A stretch of 64,000 nucleotides of DNA from Bacteroidota bacterium (GCA_025963725.1 JAOQAE010000007.1:124001-188000), one strand, 5' to 3'; counted from the first letter of the stretch, positions 24,450 to 34,503 are shown. A program made the numbers and translations. The notes: generated from the letters alone by a model not told the origin.

Positions 24450-25862
24450 ATGCAACACTATAAAATATACATCGCCGGCGCCTTTGCTGAAACTACCCAA
24501 AAGCTCGATGTCATCAATCCTTATACAGGCGAAGTTTTTGCGCAAACATTTCTCGCTTCCGCGGAAGAGCTTGAAACTGGCATCCAAAAAGCGGAGAACG
24601 TAAAAGAAGAGCTGAAGCATCTGCCTTCATATAAACGCTACGAGATCCTGATGCAGATCGCGGACGAAATAAAAAGCAACCGTAAGCAGCTTGCTTCTGT
24701 GCTGTGCATGGAATCAGCAAAACCTCTGCGTTATGCGCTTGGCGAGATCGACCGTGCAGCGCAAACTTTTCTTGTTGCTGCCGAAGAATGCAAGCGCCTT
24801 CCGAAAGAATACATCTCGCTCGACTGGACGCCCGCCGGCGAAGGAAAGGAAGGCATCGTTAAATATTTCCCCATCGGGCTTGTAGCAGGCATCGCCCCTT
24901 TCAACTTCCCGATGAACCTTGCCGTGCATAAAATTGCGCCCGCAATTGCAGCCGGCTGCCCTATCATTTTAAAGCCCGCTTCCTCAACGCCGCTTTCCAC
25001 GCTTGAGCTGGCGAAGATCATTGACCGAACCAGCCTTCCGAAAGGCGCGGTTTCCATTTTACCGATGGACCGCAAAACAGGCAACCAGCTGGTAACAGAT
25101 GAACGATTCAAATTATTATCGTTCACAGGATCGCCCGTGGTAGGCTGGGAACTGAAAAAAAATGCCGGAAAAAAGAAAACCATTCTTGAGCTTGGAGGAA
25201 ATGCAGCAGTGATCGTTACCGAAAGCGCCGACCTGGCCGCCGCCATGCCCAAATGCATCACAGCGGGCTTTGCCTACAGCGGACAGATCTGCATTCATGC
25301 GCAGCGCTTCTTTGTACATGAACGTGTGTTTGAAACATTCACGCAGCAATTTGTTGAAGCTGCAAAAAAATTAAAGCAGGGCGATCCCGCAAATAAGGAA
25401 ACAGATATCGCACAAATGATCGATGAAGACAATGCAAAACGCGTGGAAGAATGGATCAATGAAGCGGTTAAAGGGGGCGCAAAGATTCTTCTCGGAGGCA
25501 GCCGCCAAGGAAATTTCGTAGAGCCCACGGTGATCACAAACACAAATACAAAGATGAAAGTGTGCAGCGAAGAGATCTTCGGGCCGGTGGTCATCATTGA
25601 AAAGTATATAGAATTTTCAGAAGCCATCCGCATGGTGAATGACTCCGCGTTCGGACTGCAGGCCGGCGTGTTCAGCAACAGTGCAAAAGAGATCGATCTT
25701 GCATTCAACAGCATCGAGGCTGGCGGCGTGATCGTTAATGATGTGCCCAGCTTCCGCGTGGATCACATGCCCTATGGCGGCGTGAAGGATTCGGGGCTCG
25801 GCCGTGAAGGTGTTAAATACGCGATCATGGATATGATGGAAGCGAGAATACTCGTGAAATAA
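24450..25862 (+). CDS. NAD(P)-dependent aldehyde dehydrogenase
   Basis: A 470-residue aldehyde dehydrogenase superfamily enzyme of normal length. Visible motifs: APFNFPMNLAVHKIAPAIAAGCPIILKP (cofactor domain, quoted in part), FTGSPVVGWELK, the general base Glu in ILELGGNAAVIV, the nucleophilic Cys in YSGQICIHAQRFFV and EEIFGPVV near the end. It is closest in feel to lactaldehyde / non-phosphorylating glyceraldehyde-3-phosphate / succinate-semialdehyde types, but the substrate cannot be fixed. It is probably co-transcribed with the preceding secreted-protein gene because of the 3-base gap, although the functions are unrelated. Confidence 0.93.
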   Translation: MQHYKIYIAGAFAETTQKLDVINPYTGEVFAQTFLASAEELETGIQKAENVKEELKHLPSYKRYEILMQIADEIKSNRKQLASVLCMESAKPLRYALGEIDRAAQTFLVAAEECKRLPKEYISLDWTPAGEGKEGIVKYFPIGLVAGIAPFNFPMNLAVHKIAPAIAAGCPIILKPASSTPLSTLELAKIIDRTSLPKGAVSILPMDRKTGNQLVTDERFKLLSFTGSPVVGWELKKNAGKKKTILELGGNAAVIVTESADLAAAMPKCITAGFAYSGQICIHAQRFFVHERVFETFTQQFVEAAKKLKQGDPANKETDIAQMIDEDNAKRVEEWINEAVKGGAKILLGGSRQGNFVEPTVITNTNTKMKVCSEEIFGPVVIIEKYIEFSEAIRMVNDSAFGLQAGVFSNSAKEIDLAFNSIEAGGVIVNDVPSFRVDHMPYGGVKDSGLGREGVKYAIMDMMEARILVK

Positions 25863-25887
25863 CTGATACCAATAAACTGATCCTGCT

Positions 25888-27435
25888 ATGAAAAAAATCT
25901 TTTCTGCCTTCTTTATTATCACGCTAAACCTGCATGCTCAGATCACTTTTCAGAAAAGCTGCCAGGCAGGAGACAATTCACTGATGCGCTGCGCCTACCA
26001 GGCTGCGGACAGCTCATACTTTTTACTTGGCAACGTGCAGATCACAGGAATTGACGGATCTACTTTCCTTATAAAAACCGACAAATACGGCGACACTTTA
26101 TTTTCAAAAATGTATTCAGATCCACTCAGGTACACAAATTGTCTTTCCGCAATACCCACTGCCGATGGAGGATCCGTGATAATGGGAAAGATCAGCCTTG
26201 GCTCCCCCGGCTTCAGATATTATGTTCAGAAAATGGATTCGCTCGGACAGGTGGAATGGGCAAAAGGATATACGCATACAGGGACAGCAAATGATTATCC
26301 CGCAAGCATTTCACAAACCAGCGACGGTGGATTTATCCTCTGCGGACAGTATGGCGGTTCGGGTGGAAACTCTCACCTGCTCCGATTAGATCCTGCCGGG
26401 AATATTGTATGGAACAGGCTTTATGGCCACAGCATCTGGAGCGGAAATGCGGAACATGTAAAGCAAACTTCAGACCTGGGCTTCATTGTTCTGGGCAATT
26501 ACTCGCAGGACGGATATTCACAGGAATACCTTGTAAAAACAAATTCGGCGGGCGATACATTATGGACACGTACCTATGAAGTTTCCGGACCTCACCATTT
26601 TTATAATGGCGATATTCTTCAATCGGCTGATGGTGGTTATGCTATCGTATCCTCCTCTGACATCCCGGGAAACAACAATGATATTATTCTCGTTAAAACA
26701 AACAGCAACGGCGATATTCTATGGACACGCTCCTATGGCACGCCTGAACATGAAAGCAGGCCGTACATATCGGAAACTCCGGATCATGGCTATGTAATAG
26801 GTGCAACGAGAGCAGCCGCGGTTACCTCATCGGATGAAACAGTCCTGCTTATTAAAACTGATGACACCGGGAACATGGAATGGACAAACAGTTATGCAGG
26901 CGCAGGAAGCACCTCGCTCTTTTCTGTCCGGATGGCTGCCGACGGAGGATTAATAATTGCCGGCGCCACATTTTCGCTCACAGCAGATGCGTACCTTCTT
27001 AAAACCAATGTAAACGGCAACGGCCCCTGCCAGGAATCAGTAACACTTACCGTAGGCTCTCCGCTTATCACCGCGTATCACCGTTTTACGTCCCTCTATA
27101 CGCCTGCATTTACTGAGGTGGTTTCAAGCATCAGCGTAAGGAGCGGGATCTCCACTATAGCCATTTGCACCGATGCAAGCATCCATGAGCCGCCCGCCCC
27201 CGATATTTTTACAATTTCACCCAACCCTGCTTCCGGCAAAGTAAAAATAATCTATGAGAGTGAGCGCGGGCCTTTTTCCTTATGCATCTATAACCTCATG
27301 GGAACAACTATATATAACCAGGATATCATTAACAGTGAACAGGAAATAGAACTTGCTGAGCTTAATGCAGGGCTCTATTTTATACAGGTCACCAATGGGA
27401 AAAAAGCATCTGTAAAAAAATTGATCATTCAATGA
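25888..27435 (+). CDS. Secreted repeat protein with T9SS type A sorting domain
   Basis: A 515-residue protein. The signal peptide ends at NLHAQ. Residues about 25-380 contain six to seven repeats of about 50 residues with the pattern T-x-D-G-G-(F/Y)-(I/V) ... L-(I/V)-K-T-(D/N)-x-x-G-(D/N)-x-x-W, which is a beta-propeller of the kind often called delta-60 repeat or SBBP-like. The C-terminus (about 435-515) is a T9SS type A domain (TISPNPASGKVKI, LMGTTIYNQ, GLYFIQVTNGKK). Role unknown, presumably surface-exposed. Confidence 0.87.
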   Translation: MKKIFSAFFIITLNLHAQITFQKSCQAGDNSLMRCAYQAADSSYFLLGNVQITGIDGSTFLIKTDKYGDTLFSKMYSDPLRYTNCLSAIPTADGGSVIMGKISLGSPGFRYYVQKMDSLGQVEWAKGYTHTGTANDYPASISQTSDGGFILCGQYGGSGGNSHLLRLDPAGNIVWNRLYGHSIWSGNAEHVKQTSDLGFIVLGNYSQDGYSQEYLVKTNSAGDTLWTRTYEVSGPHHFYNGDILQSADGGYAIVSSSDIPGNNNDIILVKTNSNGDILWTRSYGTPEHESRPYISETPDHGYVIGATRAAAVTSSDETVLLIKTDDTGNMEWTNSYAGAGSTSLFSVRMAADGGLIIAGATFSLTADAYLLKTNVNGNGPCQESVTLTVGSPLITAYHRFTSLYTPAFTEVVSSISVRSGISTIAICTDASIHEPPAPDIFTISPNPASGKVKIIYESERGPFSLCIYNLMGTTIYNQDIINSEQEIELAELNAGLYFIQVTNGKKASVKKLIIQ

Positions 27436-27533
27436 ACACCCCGCGAGGGCTCATTACAGGCACGAACGGCAATCCGGATTTATTTCCTATCATTGTGTAA
27501 CAAACAGATACTTGATTCGTTATACACTGGCTT

Positions 27534-29966
27534 ATGAAAAAAACATCCGTCCTTTTTTTGTTCATACTCTGTGTGGTTCATTTATCTGCTTACACCATCA
27601 GCGGGAAGGTCACCGATGAAAAGAACGAGCCTATTCCCTTTGCCAATGTGTATATAAAAGGCACTACCCGCGGCACCACCAGTAACATACAGGGCGCTTA
27701 CTCGCTCGATCTTGCTCCCGGCAGTTATGAGGTGGTGTACAAGCTGATCGGCTACAAGCTGCACATTGAACAGGTAACAGTAAGCTCTTCCCCGCAGGTG
27801 ATCGATGTGAAGCTCAGCCCTGAAAGCTTTGAATTAAAGGAAGCGGAGATCAGGGCCGATGGCGAGGACCCTGCATACGCTGTGATCCGCCAGGCGCAGA
27901 AAAAACGCAAATACTATCTCGAACAGGTTGACGCCTACAGCTGTGATGTGTATATCAAAGGTGTACAGCGCATCCTGAAAGCACCGAAAAAAATACTTGG
28001 CGTGGAGATCGATCCGGATAACGAGATCGATACAACCACAGGAATTGTTTATCTCTCCGAATCTGTTTCCAAATTCAATTTCAAGCAAAAGGACAAGATC
28101 AAAGAAGAGATGATCTCTTCGAAAGTAAGCGGCGATAACAAAGCATTCAGCTACAATCAGGCTTCTGAAATGCTATTTAACTTTTATGAGAACATACTGG
28201 AAGTGGAAGGGCTGAGCGAGCGCGGATTCATCTCTCCGATCGCCAACACCGCCCTGCTCAACTACAGGTACAAGCTGCTCGGAACTTTTTTTGAAGACGG
28301 GCAGATGATCAACAAGATCCAGGTGATCCCAAAAAGGAAAAATGATCCGGTGTTCAGCGGCATCATCAACATCATGGAAAACACCTGGCGCATCCACAGC
28401 CTCCAGCTGATCCTTACCAAAGATGCACAGATCGATTTCGTTGATACCCTTCGGATCAATCAAACCTTCCTGCCGGTGGAAAAAGACATCTGGCTGCCCT
28501 TCTCCACTAAGTTCACCTTCGACTTCGGCGCATTCGGGATCAAAGGCGATGGAATGTATGTTGGCGTTAATTCCAATTACGTGATCGACCCCGATTTCCC
28601 AAAGCACTTTTTTACCAACGAGATCCTGAAAGTGAATGACGATGCCAATAAAAAAGACAGCGCTTATTGGGACACTTCCCGCCCTGTGCCGCTTACCGTG
28701 GAAGAGGCCACAGATTACCGCAGGCGCGACAGCCTCTCTCGCATCAGGCACTCTAAAACTTACACCGATTCCACTGACAGGAAGAGCAACAAATTAAAAT
28801 TCAAGGACCTTTTCCTCGGTTACAACCACAGCAATACATTCAAAAAGCAATACTGGTCGATTTCCGGACCGCTGCTCGGCACGCAGTTCAACACCGTGCA
28901 GGGCTTCAATGTAAGCTCCACGTTCAGCTTCACGAAAGCTTATGAGAACTACAGGCGATATTCGGTTGGCGGCAGCCTCGGTTATGGCTTTTCGGACGAA
29001 GAGCTGTACGGCAGCCTTTTCGGCTCCTATTATTACAAACCGCAAAAATTCGCGAAGATCAGCGCAAGAGTTGGCAAAGAATACGTGCAATTCAATGAAA
29101 ATGCACCGATCCTTCCACTCATTAACTCTCTGTATTCGCTGCTGAATGAACAGAACTTTATGAAGCTGTACCTGAAATATTATGCGCAGGTTTCCCACAG
29201 CTCAGAGCTGTTCAACGGTTTCTATTTTACGCCTTCGGCAGAATACGCACAACGTGAATCGCTTGTAAACACTACCGGTTTCCGATGGATAAAATCAAAT
29301 TACAACTACACCTCCAACGATCCGCAACACCCTGACTCATCCGGCTACTCCTTCGAAGCCCACCAGGCGCTTACGCTGAATGTGAAGATCAGGTACATTT
29401 TCAAGCAGCGCTATTACACGGCCCCAAACATTAAAACAGTCACCGGTTCAAAGTATCCAACCCTGCTCATCAACTACAAAAAAGGCATCTATACACCGTT
29501 CAGCAATGTGAATTATGACCTGCTCACAGTCGGGATCGAAGGCGACCTTAACCTGAAGCGCTTCGGAAACTCAAGCTATTCCTTTACCGCAGGCAGCTTC
29601 CTCAATACAAGGAAAATGTATTTCATGGACTGGTATCATTTTAACGAGAACCAAACACTCTTCTCCGGCTTCCAGATGAACAGCTTCGAGCTGCTGGAAT
29701 ATTATTCGGCAAGCACAAGGTCACAATTTATAGAAGGCCACTTTGAACATAACTTCGGAGGCTTCTTCCTCAGTAAGATCCCGCTCATCAAAAAATTAAA
29801 ATTGCAGGAGATCGGGAAAGCGAGTATCTTAACAACAGATGGCAAAAATACGTATGGCGAATTATCCGTAGGGATCCAGCGCCTCGGATTCAGGGCTGCA
29901 TTCGTAACCGGCTTCTCCAACCAGAAGCAGATCAGCTCGGGGTTCAGGGTAGGGATCGAGTTTTAG
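27534..29966 (+). CDS. Outer-membrane protein with carboxypeptidase-like regulatory domain (DUF5686 type)
   Basis: An 810-residue protein. A signal peptide (about 1-20) is followed by a CarboxypepD_reg-like beta-sandwich (residues about 20-105, YTISGKVTDEKNEPIPFANVYIKGTTRGT). The middle (about 115-420) fits the DUF5686 pattern (AYAVIRQAQKKRKYYLEQVDAYSCDVYIKG). The last 350 residues are rich in aromatic beta-strands and end in Phe (SGFRVGIEF), as in outer-membrane barrels. It resembles TonB-dependent receptors only in the N-terminal domain; no plug is visible. Substrate unknown. It is the first of three co-directed genes with the M16 pair. Confidence 0.8.
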   Translation: MKKTSVLFLFILCVVHLSAYTISGKVTDEKNEPIPFANVYIKGTTRGTTSNIQGAYSLDLAPGSYEVVYKLIGYKLHIEQVTVSSSPQVIDVKLSPESFELKEAEIRADGEDPAYAVIRQAQKKRKYYLEQVDAYSCDVYIKGVQRILKAPKKILGVEIDPDNEIDTTTGIVYLSESVSKFNFKQKDKIKEEMISSKVSGDNKAFSYNQASEMLFNFYENILEVEGLSERGFISPIANTALLNYRYKLLGTFFEDGQMINKIQVIPKRKNDPVFSGIINIMENTWRIHSLQLILTKDAQIDFVDTLRINQTFLPVEKDIWLPFSTKFTFDFGAFGIKGDGMYVGVNSNYVIDPDFPKHFFTNEILKVNDDANKKDSAYWDTSRPVPLTVEEATDYRRRDSLSRIRHSKTYTDSTDRKSNKLKFKDLFLGYNHSNTFKKQYWSISGPLLGTQFNTVQGFNVSSTFSFTKAYENYRRYSVGGSLGYGFSDEELYGSLFGSYYYKPQKFAKISARVGKEYVQFNENAPILPLINSLYSLLNEQNFMKLYLKYYAQVSHSSELFNGFYFTPSAEYAQRESLVNTTGFRWIKSNYNYTSNDPQHPDSSGYSFEAHQALTLNVKIRYIFKQRYYTAPNIKTVTGSKYPTLLINYKKGIYTPFSNVNYDLLTVGIEGDLNLKRFGNSSYSFTAGSFLNTRKMYFMDWYHFNENQTLFSGFQMNSFELLEYYSASTRSQFIEGHFEHNFGGFFLSKIPLIKKLKLQEIGKASILTTDGKNTYGELSVGIQRLGFRAAFVTGFSNQKQISSGFRVGIEF

Positions 29967-29993
29967 TAACAGTATCAATAAAAACATAAAACC

Positions 29994-31301
29994 ATGAAGC
30001 TTAAACAAATTCTTTTCCTCCTGCCGGGATTTATCTCCACGCTTTACGCCGCAGATTATCCCAGCAAGTCGGTGACCCTGAAAAACGGATTGAAAGTGAT
30101 CGTTTGTGAAAAACCCGATAATGATTTCGTGGAATTTGAAGTATGGTACCGCACCGGAAGCAAGGATGAAAAACCGGGCATCCGGGGAATGGCGCATCTC
30201 TTCGAGCACATGATGTTTAGGGGAACAGCGAAGTATCCCGGCAAGGCCGTGTTTGATAACGTGGAGAAGGTAGGCGGCGAAGTGAATGCATACACCACAT
30301 ACGACCGCACCGTATATCATGAGTATATTCCGGTTACGGCGCTTGAAAAAATGATGGACATCGAAGCCGACCGGATGGCTAACCTCGTGGTGACCCAGGA
30401 CATCCTTAACACCGAGCGTGAAGTGGTGGGCGAAGAGCTCAGGAACGGAACCAATAACTGGTACCAGAAAATGAATTCCGACCGCTACCCTTTCCTCTAT
30501 CCGCAGGGCCATCCTTACGAGGTGGATGTGATCGGCTTCCTCGATGAGATCACAAAATTTACGGCGCCTCAGTGCATGGAGTTCTTCAACAATTACTACA
30601 GTCCGAACAACGCCTTTGTTGTAGTGGTAGGCAACGTAAAGGCGGAGGAAGTGTTTGCAATGGCCGAGAAATATTTCGGGGTTGTAACAAAGCAGCTCAA
30701 CATCAAAAAGAAGGAGAACATTCCCGCTCTCGATACCGCACACATCCGCGCAAGCGAAATGAACATCAACTTTCCTGTGCAGATCTACAGCTATACATTT
30801 CCAAGGCCCGCCGTCTCCGACCCCGATTTCTTTGCCTTCCAGATGCTGACCGAGCTTTTATTCACGAGCGACAACTCCATCCTTAATAACAGGCTGGTGA
30901 AAAAAGAGCACCTTGCCTATGGCTTCAATGTAGCCAATGACGGATGGAGCTATTATCCCAATCTTGCGATCATCGACGTGATCATGAATGCATCGCCCGG
31001 AAATGTGAAAGTGAAACGCGCGATCAAGGAAGAGATCAATAAGGTGATCGAACAGGGCATCCCGGAGGAAATGCTCAGCGATTACCTGGCGGCTTACCAG
31101 AACAATTATACGCTGAACAATTATGTATCCGGCAATATCGCCAACGATCTTGGAATGGCGGAATATTACTTCAACGACTACAACAAGGCATACTCCCTCG
31201 CCAAGCAATTCGGGGAGGTAACGCCCGGCGAGATCAAACGCGTTGCCGCCAAATACCTTGCAGAAGATAAGATCCAGCTTGTTAATATTAAACCGGAATA
31301 A
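29994..31301 (+). CDS. M16-family zinc metallopeptidase, catalytic member
   Basis: A 435-residue protein with a signal peptide (about 1-20). The inverted zinc motif HxxEH is intact (HLFEH, H68, E71, H72), with the distal Glu in NTEREVVGEEL. Two M16 half-domains cover the rest, and the C-terminal half has the usual substrate-binding strand LAYGFNVAND. These periplasmic enzymes degrade peptides in a clam-like chamber, usually as a pair with an inactive partner. That partner is the next gene, 19 bases downstream. Confidence 0.92.
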   Translation: MKLKQILFLLPGFISTLYAADYPSKSVTLKNGLKVIVCEKPDNDFVEFEVWYRTGSKDEKPGIRGMAHLFEHMMFRGTAKYPGKAVFDNVEKVGGEVNAYTTYDRTVYHEYIPVTALEKMMDIEADRMANLVVTQDILNTEREVVGEELRNGTNNWYQKMNSDRYPFLYPQGHPYEVDVIGFLDEITKFTAPQCMEFFNNYYSPNNAFVVVVGNVKAEEVFAMAEKYFGVVTKQLNIKKKENIPALDTAHIRASEMNINFPVQIYSYTFPRPAVSDPDFFAFQMLTELLFTSDNSILNNRLVKKEHLAYGFNVANDGWSYYPNLAIIDVIMNASPGNVKVKRAIKEEINKVIEQGIPEEMLSDYLAAYQNNYTLNNYVSGNIANDLGMAEYYFNDYNKAYSLAKQFGEVTPGEIKRVAAKYLAEDKIQLVNIKPE

Positions 31302-31320
31302 CAGCAAAACATTCAGTATT

Positions 31321-32679
31321 ATGAAAAAGATAATTTTCAGCATTTTACTTTTACCGGGTCTCTCAGGCGCTGCCTTTGCCCAGAAACAGCTGCCGGTTGA
31401 AGAATTCAAGCTAAAGAACGGGCTCGAGGTAAAGATGATCGAGTTCGGGTCCATCCCTGCCGTGAGCATTACCTGCTATGTGAACGCAGGTAAAAAAACA
31501 GAAACGCCCGGCCAGCAATACCTTGCCACCATTACATCGGGCGCACTCGCACTCGGCAATGAAAAGTACACGCGCGTGCAGCAGGACAATCTCCTCTCGA
31601 AGCTGGGATCAAGCATCAGCGCAGTCACAAACGCCAATTACACCGAAATAGGCATGCGCTTTTTAAACAAGGATGCTTCAACGGCGATGGACCTGCTTTC
31701 CTCGCTTTTGCTGAAGCCCTCTTTCCCGGCAGAAGACATCCGCCAGCAGGTGGAACAAACGCTGAACTACAACAACCCTTACAAAATGGATATTGGCGCT
31801 CTTTCCGGTATGTTCTCCGACTATGTTCTTTTCGGCACCGCGCATCCGCTCGGAAGGCATTTTTATGCGGCGCAGCTGAACAAAATAACGGCAGCACAGG
31901 TTTCGGAATTTTACAAGTTCAACTACACTCCTAAAAACACCAAGCTGGTGCTGGCCGGTAATTTTGATCACGCTGCTATGAAGGCGATGCTCGAAAGTGC
32001 TTTCGGCAGCTGGACAGCCGCGTATGGTGAAAACAACGGCTCTGCGTACGAAGTGCAGCCTATCGCGAAAAAGGAATATTACTTTGTGAATAAGAACAGG
32101 GCCACCCAGGCTTCACTGCGCTGGAATAAAAAAGCGCCGGAAGCAGGCTCTAAGGATGTGATCCCTTTTGAAATGGCAAACAATGCATTCAACAATATCC
32201 TGTTCGATGAGATCAGGGCGAAGGAAGGAAAAACGTATGGCATCAACAGCGTATACAGCGAAGAGAGCAACACCGGCTTTTATGCTGTTGTTACACAGGT
32301 ACGGAATGAAGTAGCGTATGAAACTACGTTATCGTTCGACAGGGTGCTGAAGCAATTTTCTGAAACGGGCATCACGCAGGCGCAGCTGGATAAAGCAAAG
32401 GCCGCGCTGAAGAACGACCGCCTGATGATCGAGAATCCGTTCGACCTGATCGCATTTTACAACCCGCTGCTATATAAGGACCCTTCGAAGCGGAACGAAT
32501 ACATCGCCGCAGTGGATGCGATTACGATAGAGCAGGTAAACAAGATCATTAAGAAGTATTATACTCCCGATGCCTACAAGCTGGTGGTGGTGGGTGACCA
32601 GTCAGCGCTAAGTTCCCAGCTGGAAAAGCTGAGAGGGCTTGTGACCCTTCCGGTGACGAGCATTGAAAAGGATAACTGA
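31321..32679 (+). CDS. M16-family peptidase homologue lacking the zinc motif
   Basis: A 452-residue protein starting at ATG 31321; the frame extends 78 bases upstream into the previous gene without a signal peptide. Its signal peptide is MKKIIFSILLLPGLSGAAFAQ. The M16 fold is clear (LKNGLEVKMIEFGSIPAVSI, TYGINSVYSEESNTGFYAVV), but the HxxEH position reads QQYLATI, so zinc cannot be bound. It is predicted to be the non-catalytic subunit that pairs with the preceding enzyme, as in the alpha/beta mitochondrial processing peptidase. It ends directly against the convergent anti-sigma gene. Confidence 0.9.
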   Translation: MKKIIFSILLLPGLSGAAFAQKQLPVEEFKLKNGLEVKMIEFGSIPAVSITCYVNAGKKTETPGQQYLATITSGALALGNEKYTRVQQDNLLSKLGSSISAVTNANYTEIGMRFLNKDASTAMDLLSSLLLKPSFPAEDIRQQVEQTLNYNNPYKMDIGALSGMFSDYVLFGTAHPLGRHFYAAQLNKITAAQVSEFYKFNYTPKNTKLVLAGNFDHAAMKAMLESAFGSWTAAYGENNGSAYEVQPIAKKEYYFVNKNRATQASLRWNKKAPEAGSKDVIPFEMANNAFNNILFDEIRAKEGKTYGINSVYSEESNTGFYAVVTQVRNEVAYETTLSFDRVLKQFSETGITQAQLDKAKAALKNDRLMIENPFDLIAFYNPLLYKDPSKRNEYIAAVDAITIEQVNKIIKKYYTPDAYKLVVVGDQSALSSQLEKLRGLVTLPVTSIEKDN

Positions 32680-33750
32680 TCAGAACTGCTTCAGCTTCTC
32701 TGCTGCACGCTTCGAATAGAAGCCTTTTTCGGAAACAATGCGCTCGAGCATCTGCTTTGCATTTTCCCGGTTACCCGTTTTCAGGCTCACCAGCGCGAGG
32801 TACCATTGTGCTTCAGGGTAGAACGTGTCGTTTGAATTCTTCAGCACTTCATTGAGGCACTCGATCGAACGGTTAGCCTTATCGAGATTGTAATAAGCCA
32901 GGGCAGAATAGAACTGCGCATTCACATCGGCCGGATTGTTCTCGAGCAGCAGGTTGAAATTCTCCAGCGCAGCCCCGAAGTTCTGCCTGCTGAAGCTGGC
33001 AAGCCCTTCCTTCAATACGCGATCGGCGGGAACGATGCGCTGCTCCGTTCCGAAATCATCCACAGCGCTTGTTTTATTCTCTTTAAACACAGGCGTATGC
33101 GTTTTGAACAAGGCATTTTCAGCACGTGCATGCCCGAAATACAGCCGGTTGTAATCGCTCACCTTCAGGTTGTAGATGTAGATCGCGTCGGGGTTAAAAT
33201 GCGGTGCAACGATTTCCGGCGCCTCCACTCCAGCTGAATTAACAGCTATTCCTGCCGGCTTGATCATGTCCAGCTGCTCGATCGGCGTAATGATCCGCTC
33301 AAATTCGCGGTATTGGATCACATTGACGATCTTCTTAAACGTTTTCGTAACAGCAGATATTTCTTCCGCAGATGCATCTTTCTTTTCATGTTTTTCAGGT
33401 ATTGGAATGGTGAATGGCACAGCAGTTTCAACGGCGGCCGGCATCGGCTTGTACTGGTGCCGGTCGCAGAGCACATTTATGCCCACAATCGAAAGCAGTG
33501 AAGCCGTAACAATGATTACCCGTGCAAAGGTTAACGGATTGGCTGCCGTAGCATTTGTTCTTGCATCAATCTCACGATGTATGGCAACAAGTTCGTCAGA
33601 TGCAAAAGGTGAGGCCGCAAATCCGTTAACCGCACAGGCGCACAGTTCACAGGAGGAAATGTGCATATACAGATGCCCGCGTTCCGCGCTGTTCACATTG
33701 TGCGTTGAATAGGCAAGCAATTGGTCGTATGTTAAGCAGTTCGTTATCAT
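32680..33750 (-). CDS. Anti-sigma-like zinc-finger protein with C-terminal TPR domain
   Basis: A 356-residue single-pass membrane protein. The N-terminal cytoplasmic part has H30-x3-C34-x2-C37 (HISSCELC), the zinc-binding anti-sigma motif. A membrane helix lies at about 75-92 (VIIVTASLLSIVGINVLC). The periplasmic part has a linker (about 95-230) and three or four TPR-like repeats (about 235-356, AALENFNLLLENNPADVNAQFYSALAYYN). It lies 10 bases after the sigma factor gene, which supports an anti-sigma role. The TPR sensor part is unusual compared with the FecR-type anti-sigma proteins common in Bacteroidota. Confidence 0.78.
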   Translation of the reverse strand: MITNCLTYDQLLAYSTHNVNSAERGHLYMHISSCELCACAVNGFAASPFASDELVAIHREIDARTNATAANPLTFARVIIVTASLLSIVGINVLCDRHQYKPMPAAVETAVPFTIPIPEKHEKKDASAEEISAVTKTFKKIVNVIQYREFERIITPIEQLDMIKPAGIAVNSAGVEAPEIVAPHFNPDAIYIYNLKVSDYNRLYFGHARAENALFKTHTPVFKENKTSAVDDFGTEQRIVPADRVLKEGLASFSRQNFGAALENFNLLLENNPADVNAQFYSALAYYNLDKANRSIECLNEVLKNSNDTFYPEAQWYLALVSLKTGNRENAKQMLERIVSEKGFYSKRAAEKLKQF

Positions 33751-33760
33751 GGGGGACGTA

Positions 33761-34333
33761 TTATTTTATTTCTGTAAGTATTAATTTGAGGTTCCGCTTC
33801 CCGTTCTGGATGTAGCTTTTCACCTCATTGATGGAATAGCCTGTGATCTCAACGATCTGCGCGTAGCTCATATTTTTGTAATAAAACAATTCAATGCATT
33901 TCTTCTGAAAAGGATTAAGCTCCTTCATCGCATTTTCAAGCTGCCCAATCTTCTCCTCGATCTCCTCCTTTTGTTCTTCAGGGGAGGCAAGCTCCGAATC
34001 CAGGTCTTTCCCGTATTCCCATTCCCTGCTTTGCTGTGTCTGCAATTTCCTGATCTCCGAAATGCAGAAGTTCCTAACTACAAATGTGAGCCATGCCCTG
34101 AAGTTCTCCACTTCCCGTTTCTTCAGCTCATCGAACAGCTTTTCGAAAATTCTCAGCACAAGGTCCTTTGCTGTGTCCTTATCCTTAAAATAATGAATAC
34201 ACATACCTAAAACAAGGTGGGCGTATCGTTTATATAATTCTCCGACCAGCTGCTTGTCGTTGCTTCGCTTGTACTCCGCGATCAGTTCATTATCGCTCAT
34301 GTGCCGGATAGTTTCGTTTGAAGAATAGTTCAT
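33761..34333 (-). CDS. ECF-type RNA polymerase sigma factor
   Basis: A 190-residue sigma-70-family protein. Region 2 is at about 15-95 (LYKRYAHLVLGMCIHYFKDKDTAKDLV, then FRAWLTFVVRNFCISEIRKL). An acidic linker follows. Region 4 is at about 130-185 (FQKKCIELFYYKNMSYAQIVEITGYSINEVKSYIQNG), a helix-turn-helix that reads the -35 element. It is co-transcribed with the zinc-finger/TPR protein downstream. The target regulon is unknown; divergent genes begin 665 bases away across a repeat-filled gap. Confidence 0.9.
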   Translation of the reverse strand: MNYSSNETIRHMSDNELIAEYKRSNDKQLVGELYKRYAHLVLGMCIHYFKDKDTAKDLVLRIFEKLFDELKKREVENFRAWLTFVVRNFCISEIRKLQTQQSREWEYGKDLDSELASPEEQKEEIEEKIGQLENAMKELNPFQKKCIELFYYKNMSYAQIVEITGYSINEVKSYIQNGKRNLKLILTEIK

Positions 34334-34503
34334 ACGTTTGGTGTTTCAGGTTACCCGGAATCGGTTCTTGACCTTTAAGACGTTCCATGTTGTCAGATTC
34401 CACAAAGTTTAACTCCATGCTTCATTTTTTTGTTTTAAGCAATGATTGAGCGGCGGGATTTTGAAAATAAGCGGTAGAATGGTTGCCTCACTTAGAGCCG
34501 CAT

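Noticed and set aside
31243-31320. Upstream start for the second M16 gene
   Set aside because: It lies inside the first M16 gene; ATG 31321 gives a normal signal peptide.
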